Assembly: GCA_023666425.1 (NCBI GenBank)
Contig: JAMPCA010000001.1
Coordinates: 194,216 to 258,215 of the forward strand
Length of the DNA stretch: 64,000 nucleotides
From: Muribaculaceae bacterium
GTDB lineage: Bacteria; Bacillota; Clostridia; Lachnospirales; Lachnospiraceae
Direction of reading: 5' to 3'
Below, in pieces: positions 9,115 to 18,248 of this stretch (its first letter is position 1; the number at the start of each line of letters is the position of its first letter). Both the position numbers and the translations under genes were made by a program. The notes under the pieces were generated by a model. The model was given only the letters and a program-made list of their open reading frames with translations. It was not told the DNA's origin and did no database searches.

Positions 9115-10443
9115 TTACAAGTTTTCTCCATTTTCTTTAATCACACCGGCATACCAGAGTGCAGAATCCTTGGGTATCCGTTTCTGTGTCCGGTAGTCAA
9201 CATAAATCAGGCCAAACCGCTTATCATAGCCATCTGCCCATTCAAAATTGTCCATGACCGACCAGTACAGATATCCCATAACAGGAAGACCTTCCTCCAC
9301 GGCGCGTTTCAATCCTTTCAGATATCCTTTCAGATATTCAATCCGCTGCTGGTCATGTATCATTCCATCGCTCATAACGAAATCCAGATTTGCCATGCCG
9401 TTTTCTGTGATCATAATTGGCAGCTGATACCTCTCATGGAAAAAGCGAACTGCCCAGTAAAGGGCATCCGGTGTGATCGGCCACCCCATCGCTGTTCGCG
9501 GCAGCCCCGGATATACTGCCTCATTCCACCCGTTTTCATCATCATAATTATTTGCCTTGTAACAGTTATAGCCCATAAAATCAATATGCTGATGTATTTG
9601 TGTCAGCTCCTCCCCGCTGATGTATTTTGCCAGCTCTTCATGCATGGTTCCTTTTACAATTGGATCCAGCCACCAATTTACATGACACAGCTTTGCGTCC
9701 GCCGGGAATGTTTTCTCCTTTGCCTTTTCTATTTCTTCCTCCGTTTCTTCCCATGGCATCCACAGCGCTCCATCCATGGCTATCCCAATCTGCGGTTTTA
9801 GCGTAGCGCTTTCCCGAATCTGCCGAACCGCTTTTCCATGTGCAAGCAATACATTCCTTGTCAGTCTGCATGTCTTATCCAGTCTCTCTTTAGAGTTTTC
9901 AGGGCTGGTTTCAAAGGGCGCATGAACGCCATCTAAGTATCCCGCCCCCGTAAAGGTTGGTGCCTCGTTCACTGTCATCCATATGGAAACCTTGTCAGAA
10001 AGTGCCTCTGCAACTACTTTTACATAATCAGCAAAATAGTCGCTGACATCATCACAGAGCCAGCCTCCTTTTTCGTGTATCCACATGGGAAGGTTCCAGT
10101 GGAACAGAGTACACATAGGCGTAATCCCTGCTTTCAGCAGCTCCCCGACCAGATTTTTATAAAACGCGAGACCTTTTTCATTGACAACGCCTTCCCGGGG
10201 CATAACTCTTGGCCAGCTAACAGAAAAGCGGTATGCATTCACATGCATCTGTTTCATCATCGCAATATCTTCTTTGTATCTATGGTAATGGTCACACGCA
10301 ATATTTCCGTTATCACCATGCCTGACATGACCGCCCGACAAGGCATCCCATATCCCCATACCTTTCCCATCTTCATCATATGCCCCTTCAATCTGATAGG
10401 CGGCACTGGCAGCGCCCCAATAAAATGATTTTGAAAAACCCAC
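9115..10443 (-). CDS. GH1 beta-glucosidase / 6-phospho-beta-glucosidase family
   Basis: About 442 residues, the normal GH1 length. Diagnostic motifs are YWGAASAAYQIEGA at the N-terminus, WMTVNEAP with acid/base Glu near residue 160, and MITENGMA with nucleophile Glu near residue 347. The protein is cytoplasmic. There is no PTS transporter for beta-glucosides in the operon, which favours a plain beta-glucosidase, but this is inference. GTG 10443 follows GAGGAGGGG by six bases and gives the standard GH1 N-terminus (GFSKSFYWG); an upstream ATG at 10479 would add a non-homologous leader. It is the first gene of the hydrolase operon and is divergent from an AraC regulator. Confidence 0.9.
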   Translation of the reverse strand: MGFSKSFYWGAASAAYQIEGAYDEDGKGMGIWDALSGGHVRHGDNGNIACDHYHRYKEDIAMMKQMHVNAYRFSVSWPRVMPREGVVNEKGLAFYKNLVGELLKAGITPMCTLFHWNLPMWIHEKGGWLCDDVSDYFADYVKVVAEALSDKVSIWMTVNEAPTFTGAGYLDGVHAPFETSPENSKERLDKTCRLTRNVLLAHGKAVRQIRESATLKPQIGIAMDGALWMPWEETEEEIEKAKEKTFPADAKLCHVNWWLDPIVKGTMHEELAKYISGEELTQIHQHIDFMGYNCYKANNYDDENGWNEAVYPGLPRTAMGWPITPDALYWAVRFFHERYQLPIMITENGMANLDFVMSDGMIHDQQRIEYLKGYLKGLKRAVEEGLPVMGYLYWSVMDNFEWADGYDKRFGLIYVDYRTQKRIPKDSALWYAGVIKENGENL

Positions 10444-10531
10444 GGTATTCCCCTCCTCTTGTTTTTCTAAGCATAGCACACACAGCGGTTCATGTATTGT
10501 AAAATATCTTTCAAAATTGTAATTTTCAGTA

Positions 10532-10559
10532 TTGAAAAATTTTTCCTTTCTTTTATAAT
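10532..10559 (+). promoter_or_regulatory. Promoter of the AraC regulator gene, with overlapping dyad
   Basis: TTGAAA (10532-10537) and TATAAT (10554-10559) are separated by 16 bases, ahead of a strong AAAAAGGAGG ribosome site. TTTCAA at 10509-10514 is inverted relative to this -35 box, forming a loose dyad that could be an operator shared with the divergent hydrolase operon. The dyad assignment is tentative. Confidence 0.6.
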
Positions 10560-10594
10560 AAATCCATATAAACCGAAAAAGGAGGTGAATATCT

Positions 10595-11791
10595 ATGAAC
10601 TATATTTCGTTTTGTCAAAATTATTATGCTGTCACCAATATGCCTGTCTGCCTGATGAAAAAGAATGAGGCTGTTTACTCTACGATCGGCAGTCTTCTGT
10701 CTGTACAGTCCGCACATTTTCCAGAAGTATTTTGGGATATTCCGGGTTCCAGCCCAAACCCAACCTTCTGTCGTTTTTCACCGGAGCTTGAGTATGGATG
10801 CATCCATGTAGAGGGAACGGATTACCGAATTATTCTCGGGCCCTCTTTCAGTATCCCTGTTACGGAGGAAATTGTCCGGGCTTATATGTACGAAAATGCT
10901 ATTTCATTGGAGCACAGAGACGCTATTGCAGAACTTCTTTCCTCCATTCCCCGCATCAGCCATCTGCAATTTTCAAAACATCTCGCCCTGCTTCACTTAT
11001 GCCTGAATCAAAAAGAGATGGGACTGAATGACTTCTTTATACAGGATGAGCAACAAGCTATGGAACGCGAAAAACAGCATCAGAATCAGATAATAAATAG
11101 TGAAAAAGACCCTGACAACCATAATTCCTATTACTATGAACAGGATTTGTATCAGCATATCAAAGAAGGAAATATACAAAATCTGGACGACTTCCTTTCT
11201 TCCTCCTCGTTCCCTATGAGCGAGGGAAAGCTTGCAGGCACACCTCTGCGCCACGCAAAAAATCTTTTTATTCTGACTGCCGCAAAGGCAAGTATGCTGG
11301 GAGCCATTCCCGGAGGCGCCGACATAGAAAAAATCTACCGCCTGGTGGACTTATATGTGCAGGAATGCGAGCAACTGCTTTCCATAGAATCCATCAAATC
11401 CCTGCAATATGCCATGTTAAAGGATTTCTGTCAAAGGGCTGGCGAGACACACCTTCCAAAGGGGATTTCCTCGGAAGTTTATCATTGTATAAATTATATC
11501 CGTAGTCATACCAATGAATCTATCAGCATAAACGATGTGGCAAACCAGATTCACAGAAGCAGCTCCTATACTACAAAACTTTTTAAAGAAGAATTGGGAA
11601 TCAATATGGGAGCATTCATTACCAGATGTAAACTTGAGGAGGCCAAAAGCCTGCTTGCTTACAGCAAAAAAGGACTGGCTGAAATCAGTAATTACCTGTG
11701 TTTTTCCAGCCAGTCTTATTTTCAAAATGTATTTAAAAAGAAGTATGGCTTAACTCCCATGCAATATAGGAAGATACATGGGAAAATCTGA
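10595..11791 (+). CDS. AraC-family transcriptional regulator
   Basis: 398 residues. The last 100 or so form an AraC DNA-binding domain with two helix-turn-helix units: SINDVANQIHRSSSYTTKLF and LAEISNYLCFSSQSYFQNVF, ending in the typical KKYGLTPMQYRK. The first 290 residues form a sensor region of a kind common in Clostridia (opening MNYISFCQNYYAVTNMPVCL); I do not recognise a defined ligand-binding fold. AAAAAGGAGG sits just before the ATG. It is transcribed away from the five-gene hydrolase operon and is the obvious candidate regulator, probably an activator responding to a glycoside or released sugar. Confidence 0.88.
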   Translation: MNYISFCQNYYAVTNMPVCLMKKNEAVYSTIGSLLSVQSAHFPEVFWDIPGSSPNPTFCRFSPELEYGCIHVEGTDYRIILGPSFSIPVTEEIVRAYMYENAISLEHRDAIAELLSSIPRISHLQFSKHLALLHLCLNQKEMGLNDFFIQDEQQAMEREKQHQNQIINSEKDPDNHNSYYYEQDLYQHIKEGNIQNLDDFLSSSSFPMSEGKLAGTPLRHAKNLFILTAAKASMLGAIPGGADIEKIYRLVDLYVQECEQLLSIESIKSLQYAMLKDFCQRAGETHLPKGISSEVYHCINYIRSHTNESISINDVANQIHRSSSYTTKLFKEELGINMGAFITRCKLEEAKSLLAYSKKGLAEISNYLCFSSQSYFQNVFKKKYGLTPMQYRKIHGKI

Positions 11792-11809
11792 TACAGGGTC
11801 AAAAATATA

Positions 11810-11864
11810 TTGACATATTTACTCTATCGTGTTAGAGTATTTTTATACTCGAACGCGTTAGAGT
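11810..11864 (+). promoter_or_regulatory. Promoter with two BlaI/MecI-type operator dyads
   Basis: TTGACA (11810-11815) and TAGAGT (11833-11838) are 17 bases apart. A dyad with 7-base arms, TACTCTA-N6-TAGAGTA (11820-11839), covers the spacer and -10 box. A second dyad, ACTCGAACG/CGTTAGAGT with one mismatch, lies at 11847-11864 over the start of transcription. The shared GTTAGAGT half-site and the position before an M56 gene suggest a BlaI-family repressor. Confidence 0.65.
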
Positions 11865-11907
11865 TACTATGCACTACAGAAAACAAACGGCGAAAATGGG
11901 AGGAACC

Positions 11908-13575
11908 ATGGAAGCTTTTATTTTCCAGCTTTTCAGGCTGAGTATTACAGGAACATGGATGATAATTACTGTTCTCATTATACGACAGCTCTTTCGGTCT
12001 GCGCCAAAACGGATCATCTGTCTGCTCTGGTGCCTTGTTGGCCTGCGGCTGATACTGCCCTTTTCCCTGGAGAGCAGGCTTGGACTGCTGCCCGCAGAGC
12101 TTCCATGGTCGCTTATGACAGAATCTGCCTTTAAGCAGGGCAACTCTCCCGGGTCCGGTCAGGCTGTGGCTGGCGACAGTGCTGCCAATAAGCAGGAGAG
12201 CCATGACCAAAGCCAGAAGCAGGGCGCCGCTATTTCCCGGAATGATAATCTCATGGATGAACCTCTCCGGACATTCACTTTATCTGCAAAGCTCTTTCTT
12301 GTCTGGTTTGCCGGCGCTCTGGTGATGTTTGCCTATATGATTTTAAGTGGTCTAAGGCTGCGGTGGCAAATGGGTACCGCTGTACATCTAAAGGATAATG
12401 TCTGGCAGAGTGAGTATGCAGACTCCCCCTTTATTTTAGGGACTGTAAGGCCGCGCATCTATCTGCCCTACCATCTGGACGAAAAGACCCGTGAGCTGGT
12501 GCTTGCCCACGAACAGACACATCTGCGGAGACGGGATCACCAGGCAAAGCCTGCGGCGTTTCTAATCCTTGGCGTTCACTGGTTCAATCCCTTTGTGTGG
12601 CTGGCCTATGTCCTGCTTTGCCGCGATATCGAACTTGCCTGCGATGAAGCTGTGATTGAGGGTATGGACGGGGAACAGAAAAAAGCATACTCCCTGGCTC
12701 TTTTGGACTGTAGTGGGAAACAACGGATTTTTACAATATGCCCCGTCCGTTTTGCGGAGGTGGGAGTAAAGGAGCGAATTATGAGAGTGAAAAAATATAA
12801 GAAACCCGCCGTCTGGATTACCGGCACGGCAGCCGCAATCTGCGTGCTGGCCGCGCTATGCTTTTTCGTTACGCCAAAGGCGCAGGGAGGTGAAGCAAAT
12901 GCGATTTTGCATGAGGAACAATTATCTCAGGCTCTGAATGATTGGGCAAACGCATTTGTGGGCAGGGACGGCAGCGCAATTGCAGATCTCGCGTCGCCGG
13001 CGGCCGTGGAAGCGCTGAAAGCCGAAGGCCTTCTGTATGGCGAAGAAGGGGAACCCTGCTCCTTCGGCTACTCGAGCCCATGGCCCTGGAATCCTCAGGA
13101 TTACTGCATTTACTGGTATGACAGCTCGGGCGCAGAGATATATTATTATGCGCAGACATCAGACCCCAGTGTGACCTGCTGGAAGGAGACCCTGACCTGC
13201 GACTGGGACGGAGAAAACCTTGTAGTGACCGGGGAAACATTGAAAGTCTTTGACAATATTTCTACCTATGAGGAATTCATGGACGCCTATTCCCTTCCTA
13301 TTGAGGGAACAGCTATGGATTACACGGCAAACGGCCTGAGCGGCTTTGCTCCCTTCCGGCATCTTGCGGAGGATATCACAGACCCGGCCGATGCGGCGGT
13401 ATGGCTTTTAAACCTCTCTACAGATGAAAGCCTTGTGCAGGCGGCCGCAGGGGAGACGGCAGAGGATGGCTCCTCCATGCTTGTCGATATTACCTTTTTG
13501 CAGGACAATTCCACTGTATCTGTCCGCATGGTTCCCCTGGACGGCTATGACGGCGTCTGGGTTCCGCAATTCTAA
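11908..13575 (+). CDS. M56/BlaR1-family membrane metallopeptidase with extracellular sensor domain
   Basis: About 555 residues. Membrane segments lie near residues 5-25, 33-50, 130-150 and, after the peptidase region, around 300. The zinc-binding HEQTH (about residues 201-205, in LVLAHEQTHLRRRDH) and the following ELACDEAV match M56/BlaR1 peptidases. The final 240 or so residues, after the last membrane helix, are predicted outside the cell; they do not resemble a penicillin-binding domain and are unidentified. BlaR1-type proteins sense a signal outside and cleave or trigger cleavage of a BlaI repressor inside. No blaI gene is adjacent. ATG 11908 is preceded by GGGAGG; the earlier in-frame ATG at 11869 lacks a site and lies in the operator region. 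Confidence 0.85.
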   Translation: MEAFIFQLFRLSITGTWMIITVLIIRQLFRSAPKRIICLLWCLVGLRLILPFSLESRLGLLPAELPWSLMTESAFKQGNSPGSGQAVAGDSAANKQESHDQSQKQGAAISRNDNLMDEPLRTFTLSAKLFLVWFAGALVMFAYMILSGLRLRWQMGTAVHLKDNVWQSEYADSPFILGTVRPRIYLPYHLDEKTRELVLAHEQTHLRRRDHQAKPAAFLILGVHWFNPFVWLAYVLLCRDIELACDEAVIEGMDGEQKKAYSLALLDCSGKQRIFTICPVRFAEVGVKERIMRVKKYKKPAVWITGTAAAICVLAALCFFVTPKAQGGEANAILHEEQLSQALNDWANAFVGRDGSAIADLASPAAVEALKAEGLLYGEEGEPCSFGYSSPWPWNPQDYCIYWYDSSGAEIYYYAQTSDPSVTCWKETLTCDWDGENLVVTGETLKVFDNISTYEEFMDAYSLPIEGTAMDYTANGLSGFAPFRHLAEDITDPADAAVWLLNLSTDESLVQAAAGETAEDGSSMLVDITFLQDNSTVSVRMVPLDGYDGVWVPQF

Positions 13576-13603
13576 ACAATCTCTGAAATATCCGCCGGAT
13601 GCC

Positions 13604-13673
13604 TTGACGAAGCGGAAAAAGCGTCTTACAGTTAGAATAGTTAAAAATCTGACCGGGCAAAGGAGGCGCCTCC
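13604..13673 (+). promoter_or_regulatory. dnaK-paralog promoter and palindromic ribosome-binding site
   Basis: TTGACG (13604-13609) and TACAGT (13627-13632), spaced by 17 bases, make a plausible promoter. No CIRCE (HrcA) element is present. The ribosome site is inside a perfect 12-base palindrome, GGAGGCGCCTCC (13662-13673), which ends right at the ATG and could pair on itself or between transcripts. Confidence 0.5.
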
Positions 13674-15431
13674 ATGGGTAAGGTAATCGGAATTGATTTA
13701 GGGACAACAAACAGCTGTGTTGCTGTGCTGGAGAATGATCAGCCTGCAGTCATTACAAACACGGAGGGGTCGAGAACGACCCCTTCTGTTGTTGCATTTT
13801 CTAAAAACGGCGAACGTCTGGTGGGTGACACCGCTAAAAGACAGGCCGCCGTGAATGTAGACCGCACCTTTTTTTCTATTAAACGGGAAATGGGTACGGG
13901 CTTTCGCGCCAAAATCGACGGCAGGCAGTACACGCCGCAGGAGATTTCCTCTATGATCCTGCGGAAGCTGAAAAAGGATGCGGAAGGATATCTGGGAGAA
14001 ACGGTGAGCGACGCAGTTATCACCGTTCCCGCCTACTTCAACGACGCCCAGCGGCAGGCCACCAAGGATGCGGGGCGCATTGCCGGTCTTAATGTCCTTC
14101 GCATTATCAATGAGCCCACCTCCGCGGCTCTCGCCTATGGACTTGACCACGGGGAACCCCAGAAGATTTTGGTCTACGATCTGGGCGGCGGCACCTTCGA
14201 CGTGTCCATTATCGAAATCGGGGACAATCTGATCGAAGTTCTTGCCACAGCGGGTGATAACCATCTCGGAGGCGACGATTTTGATGAGCGTATCACTGAC
14301 TATTTAGTGGCGGAGTTCCTGCGGACAGAGCGCATAGACCTGCGCAGGGATTTAACTGCCATGCAGCGCGTGCGGGAGGAGGCCGAAAAAGCGAAAAAGG
14401 TGCTCTCCTCCTCTTCCACGACCAGCATCAGTCTGCCCTTTATCACTACCGCAAAGGGTGAGCCGAAGCACATGGAGACAAGCCTCACCCGGGCAAAATT
14501 CGACGAGCTGACAAGGGACTTAGTGGAACGGACAAAAGGCCCTGTGCAGCAGGCTCTAAATGATGCCGGTATCAGTGCCTCTGCGCTTGGCATGGTACTT
14601 CTGGTCGGAGGCTCTACCCGCATTCCGGCCGTCTATGAGGAAGTTCGACGGCTCACGGGCAGGGAGCCCTCCCGCAATCTGAATCCGGATGAGTGTGTAG
14701 CCCTGGGCGCCGCCGTGCAGGGCGGCAAGCTTGGCGGTGCGCTGATCCCGGGTTCCCAGGCCGCCGAGATCATTCTCATGGACGTGACCCCGCTCTCCCT
14801 CTCCATCGAGACGGTGGGTGGCATTTCCACAAAAATCATTGACCGCAACACGACAATTCCCACCCGCTACAGCCAGGTGTTTTCCACTGCGGCAAACTTC
14901 CAGACATCCGTGGACATCAAGGTACTGCAGGGAGAACGACAGTTTGCCAGAGACAACAAGCTTCTGGGACGCTTCCAGCTCCGGGGCATCAAGGCCGCGC
15001 CTGCGGGCGTGCCCCAGATTGAAGTAACCTTCGATATCGACGCCAACGGCATTGTGCAGGTTTCGGCAAAGGATTTAGGCACCGGGCGCCATCAGGAGAT
15101 CACCATCACCGCGAGCTCGAACCTCTCTGAGGCCGAGATTGAGCGGGCAATCCGCGAGGCCGCAGAGTACGAAGCCACCGATGGACAGCGCAAAGCCTAT
15201 ATCGACAGCCGCAGCGAGGCCGAGACTCTGATCCGGCAGGTGGACAAGGCTTACGGGGAACAAAAAAAGACACTGGACGGGGCGGCAAAGAAGCAGATTA
15301 AGTCCAGTCTCTCCTATGTAAAAAAGCTGGTGAGCCGCACGAAACCGGGCAATGTCTCCGAAGAGCAGGCAGATGAGCTCCGGCGGGCGACCGCAGAACT
15401 GCGGAATGCCGCTGCCGGTATTCTGATTTAA
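13674..15431 (+). CDS. dnaK: DnaK (Hsp70) chaperone, stand-alone paralog
   Basis: 585 residues. The ATPase domain shows [49 protein letters not shown] and [13 protein letters not shown]. The substrate-binding part ([42 protein letters not shown]) is complete, but the lid is short and ends without the acidic disordered tail of housekeeping DnaK (usually 610-640 residues). It is not in an hrcA-grpE-dnaK-dnaJ operon: the M56 gene is upstream and convergent bioY downstream. I therefore read it as a second, specialised DnaK, with the housekeeping copy expected elsewhere; if no other copy exists, it would be the main DnaK. Confidence 0.93.
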   Translation: MGKVIGIDLGTTNSCVAVLENDQPAVITNTEGSRTTPSVVAFSKNGERLVGDTAKRQAAVNVDRTFFSIKREMGTGFRAKIDGRQYTPQEISSMILRKLKKDAEGYLGETVSDAVITVPAYFNDAQRQATKDAGRIAGLNVLRIINEPTSAALAYGLDHGEPQKILVYDLGGGTFDVSIIEIGDNLIEVLATAGDNHLGGDDFDERITDYLVAEFLRTERIDLRRDLTAMQRVREEAEKAKKVLSSSSTTSISLPFITTAKGEPKHMETSLTRAKFDELTRDLVERTKGPVQQALNDAGISASALGMVLLVGGSTRIPAVYEEVRRLTGREPSRNLNPDECVALGAAVQGGKLGGALIPGSQAAEIILMDVTPLSLSIETVGGISTKIIDRNTTIPTRYSQVFSTAANFQTSVDIKVLQGERQFARDNKLLGRFQLRGIKAAPAGVPQIEVTFDIDANGIVQVSAKDLGTGRHQEITITASSNLSEAEIERAIREAAEYEATDGQRKAYIDSRSEAETLIRQVDKAYGEQKKTLDGAAKKQIKSSLSYVKKLVSRTKPGNVSEEQADELRRATAELRNAAAGILI

Positions 15432-15457
15432 GAAAGCGCTGATGGAATCCGTCTTCC

Positions 15458-16042
15458 CTAAAGCCGTATTTTTGAGATTACGGGACGAAGCTGCACACTT
15501 ACGGCCGCCGCGAGCACACAGAGGACAAAATCCTCCCCCACCGTCAGCAGCAGACCGTTTGTGAGCGCCAGCGCCCAGCCAAACTCCGGGATTTTTAACC
15601 AGTAGACATTGATGAAATAGTAGTAGACGAGTCCCAGACCATAATAGACAGTAAGTCCGGCAAAAGAAACCAGCAGATGCTGCCGAAAGCCGGCGGTTCT
15701 TTTATGCTCTGTCAGCCATCCCATGAAAAACGCCGCAGCCAGGAAGCCTAAGAGGTATCCAAAACCGGGGCGCAGCACATAGGAAATACCTCCGCCGTGG
15801 GCAAAGACCGGGACGCCGGACAAGCCCGCCAGCAGATATACACCTACGCTCATCGCTGCAAGCCTCCACTCCAGAAGAAGCCCGGCCATCAGCACAAAAA
15901 ACCACTGCAGACTGAATGTCATGGGAGCAGGCTGCACCGGAATCGTTATTTTCAAAAAGGCTCCCACAGCAATCAGCGCCGCGAACAGTCCGCAGACTGA
16001 CAGATCGCGGGCGCTCCACTTTCTATGACCGGTAATCTGCAT
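15458..16042 (-). CDS. bioY: BioY biotin transporter substrate-binding (S) component
   Basis: 194 residues, strongly hydrophobic with about six membrane helices. LFAALIAVGAFLKITIPVQP and PMTFSLQWFFVLMAGLLL match the BioY N-terminus; PVFAHGGGISYVLRPGFGYL is the typical central segment. BioY takes up biotin alone or with a shared energy-coupling (ECF) module. The start overlaps the end of argJ by 20 bases, so the two are translationally linked on one transcript. No BirA-type operator is visible before argJ or bioY. Confidence 0.93.
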   Translation of the reverse strand: MQITGHRKWSARDLSVCGLFAALIAVGAFLKITIPVQPAPMTFSLQWFFVLMAGLLLEWRLAAMSVGVYLLAGLSGVPVFAHGGGISYVLRPGFGYLLGFLAAAFFMGWLTEHKRTAGFRQHLLVSFAGLTVYYGLGLVYYYFINVYWLKIPEFGWALALTNGLLLTVGEDFVLCVLAAAVSVQLRPVISKIRL

Positions 16043-17249
16043 TGATATCTATATATTCATGGGTCAGATCACAGCCCCATGCGGTGGCGGACTCCCCACC
16101 CATATGAAGATCTATGGTCATACTGACCTCTTCCTGCGACAGAATTTCCGTAGCAAATGTCTCCGAATAGCCTGCAGCCAGTCCGTTTTTTACAATGACA
16201 AGCTCTCCCGCTGTGCTCTTAACCGTTAAATCCACCCGCTCCGGGTCAAACTGCGCGCCGGAATATCCCATTGCGCACAAGACGCGTCCCCAGTTCATGT
16301 CTCTCCCCGCAACCATCGTCTTTACCAGATTGGAGCTGATCACAGACTTGGAGATTAACACCGCCTGCTCATGGCTCTCAGCTCCTGCGCAGACCACCTC
16401 GAGAAGTCTTTTTGCCCCCTCCCCGTCGCCCGCCATCTTCTTCGCCAGTTCTGTCGTGACGGTATTCAGTGCCGTGCAAAAATTATCAAAATCCTCCCCC
16501 TCCCTGTCAATCACGGGATTTTCTGCCAGCCCGTTTGCCATCACGATATAGGTGTCATTCGTGGAGGTATCCCGGTCCACGGAAATCATGTTAAAAGTTT
16601 TCTTCACGTCCTCCGAGAGTGCCTTTGCCAGCATCTCCCCGGAAACCGCACAGTCCGTTGTCACACAGCAGAGCATAGTTGCCATATTCGGATGTATCAT
16701 GCCGCATCCCTTTGTCATGCCGCCGAGCCTGACGGTTTTTCCTCCCACAGTAAATTCTACCGCACACTCCTTGGGAATCGTGTCCGTCGTCATAATCGCG
16801 ATGGCCGCCTCATGCGCCGCCTCCCTCGTGTCTGCAAGCTTTTCACAGAGCTTCTGTGCGCCCGCGCGCACCCTGTCCACCGGAAGCGGACGGCCGATCA
16901 CCCCGGTGGAGGCCGTCAAAATCTGCTCCACTTCTGCGCCCATGGTGTCCGCCACAGCCTTTGCCATAGCGTGATTGCCCTCCCTGCCCGCTTCACCGGC
17001 GCAGGCATTGGCAATTCCGCTGTTAAAAATCATTCCGTGGACATGCTTTCCGTCCTCCGCCAGCTTCTTGTCCCACTGTACCGGAGCCGCCTTTACGACG
17101 TTGGTGGTAAATACGCCCGCAAAAACCGCCTCTTTTTTTGTATATACCAGCGCCATATCGTCCTTCACGCTTCCCTCTTTGATGCCTGCGTGTACCGCCG
17201 CCGCCAAAAAACCGGCAGCCGCCGTCACTCCTCCCTCTATTTTCTTCAC
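16023..17249 (-). CDS. argJ: Bifunctional ornithine acetyltransferase / N-acetylglutamate synthase
   Basis: About 408 residues. ArgJ transfers acetyl from N-acetylornithine to glutamate and, when bifunctional, also makes N-acetylglutamate from acetyl-CoA in arginine synthesis. The protein self-cleaves before a conserved Thr, seen here in GCGMIHPNMATML; the new N-terminal Thr is catalytic. KKIEGGVTAAAGFLAAAVHAGIK-like N-terminus and GRDMNWGRVLCAMGYSGA near the C-terminus are family hallmarks. The start is GTG 17249, six bases after GGGGGAA; a start at 17327 is excluded because the promoter -10 box is at 17333-17338. No other arginine genes are nearby; bioY overlaps its end. Confidence 0.93.
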   Translation of the reverse strand: MKKIEGGVTAAAGFLAAAVHAGIKEGSVKDDMALVYTKKEAVFAGVFTTNVVKAAPVQWDKKLAEDGKHVHGMIFNSGIANACAGEAGREGNHAMAKAVADTMGAEVEQILTASTGVIGRPLPVDRVRAGAQKLCEKLADTREAAHEAAIAIMTTDTIPKECAVEFTVGGKTVRLGGMTKGCGMIHPNMATMLCCVTTDCAVSGEMLAKALSEDVKKTFNMISVDRDTSTNDTYIVMANGLAENPVIDREGEDFDNFCTALNTVTTELAKKMAGDGEGAKRLLEVVCAGAESHEQAVLISKSVISSNLVKTMVAGRDMNWGRVLCAMGYSGAQFDPERVDLTVKSTAGELVIVKNGLAAGYSETFATEILSQEEVSMTIDLHMGGESATAWGCDLTHEYIDINADYRS

Positions 17250-17332
17250 CTGCTGTTCCCCCTTCTGCATTTCCGCTTTTATTCCCTTGTCTCTTCCGCC
17301 AATGTCCGCCGACACAGCGCATTTCAATTTTC

Positions 17333-17361
17333 ATTATATGCATCCGCACTTTAAAAATCAA
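17333..17361 (-). promoter_or_regulatory. argJ-bioY promoter
   Basis: On the minus strand TTGATT (17356-17361), a 17-base spacer and TATAAT (17333-17338). Transcription would begin near 17326, leaving a leader of about 77 bases before the GTG start. Confidence 0.7.
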
Positions 17362-17383
17362 CGCTAATATGAAAAGGTTTTCC

Positions 17384-17412
17384 TTGCTACAAAACCCCTA
17401 TCATAGTAAAAT
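17384..17412 (+). promoter_or_regulatory. Promoter of the histidine phosphatase gene
   Basis: TTGCTA (17384-17389), 17-base spacer, TAAAAT (17407-17412); followed by AGAAGGAGGACACCCG directly before the ATG. Confidence 0.65.
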
Positions 17413-17442
17413 AGGCTGGTACTACAAGAAGGAGGACACCCG

Positions 17443-18174
17443 ATGAGACTTATTATTATCAGACATGGAGACCCAAACTACGAAATAGACTCTCTGACGG
17501 AGCAGGGCTGGAGGGAAGCAGAGCTTTTGGCCACACGCATAGCCGGACTGGACGTGAAGGAATTTTATGTATCGCCTCTGGGAAGGGCGAAAGATACCGC
17601 AAGCTGTACCTTAGAAAAAATGCATCGCACCGCGACCGTCTGCGAATGGCTGCGGGAGTTTGCACCGCGCATCCACAGACCGGACGACAAGAATAAAATG
17701 CATGTTCCGTGGGACTGGCTTCCCGCCGACTGGACGAAAGAGGACGCATTCTATGGCGCAGACACCTGGACGGACGACGAGCGCATGAAAGCAGGCCGCG
17801 TCCGGGAGGAATATGACTGGGTCTGCGCGGAGCTGGACAAACTTCTCGCTGTCCACGGCTATGTGCGGGAACATCGATACTACCGCGCCGAATCGCCAAA
17901 CAATGACACGCTTGTATTTTTCTGCCACTTCGGACTGGAATGCGTGCTCTTAAGCCATCTGCTCTCCGTATCGCCGATGATACTCTGGCAGGGGTTCTGC
18001 GCCGCTCCCACATCCGTCACTACAGTCTACACCGAAGAGCGCAGAAAAGGAATTGCCTCCTTTCGCGTCAACGCCTTTGGAGATATCTCCCATCTCTATG
18101 CTGCGGACGAGGAACCTTCCTTTTCCGCCCGCTTCTGTGAGTGCTTTACCAATAAAGAGGAGAGACACGATTAG
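17443..18174 (+). CDS. Histidine phosphatase family (phosphoglycerate-mutase-like) protein
   Basis: 243 residues. IIIRHGDPNYE at residues 4-14 contains the RHG motif whose His is phosphorylated during catalysis; the second conserved arginine and the later catalytic His are in VSPLGRAKDTA and FFCHFGLECVL. Family members dephosphorylate sugar phosphates, cobalamin or folate precursors, or proteins; the substrate is not evident here. It has its own promoter, divergent from argJ, and is followed by the convergent ptsI gene. Confidence 0.87.
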   Translation: MRLIIIRHGDPNYEIDSLTEQGWREAELLATRIAGLDVKEFYVSPLGRAKDTASCTLEKMHRTATVCEWLREFAPRIHRPDDKNKMHVPWDWLPADWTKEDAFYGADTWTDDERMKAGRVREEYDWVCAELDKLLAVHGYVREHRYYRAESPNNDTLVFFCHFGLECVLLSHLLSVSPMILWQGFCAAPTSVTTVYTEERRKGIASFRVNAFGDISHLYAADEEPSFSARFCECFTNKEERHD

Positions 18175-18183
18175 CGTCTCTCC
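18159..18183. terminator. Possible terminator hairpin between convergent genes
   Basis: GGAGAGAC (18159-18166) and GTCTCTCC (18176-18183) can form an eight-pair stem spanning the phosphatase stop codon, between it and the end of ptsI. Neither strand has a good U tract, so it is only a possible terminator. Confidence 0.35.
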
Positions 18184-18248
18184 CCAATTCTGCGTCTGCC
18201 TCAAAGGCTTTCGATACATTTCTGTATCCCAGACACCTCCATACACTC

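Noticed and set aside
13576-13673. Possible CIRCE (HrcA) element before dnaK
   Set aside because: No TTAGCACTC-N9-GAGTGCTAA or close variant is present.
16371-17354. Plus-strand open frame of 327 codons
   Set aside because: Antisense to argJ; translation is His/Arg/Cys-rich and unlike a real protein.
17250-17442. Possible BirA operator controlling argJ-bioY
   Set aside because: No long dyad of the TTGTTAACC type was found around the promoter.
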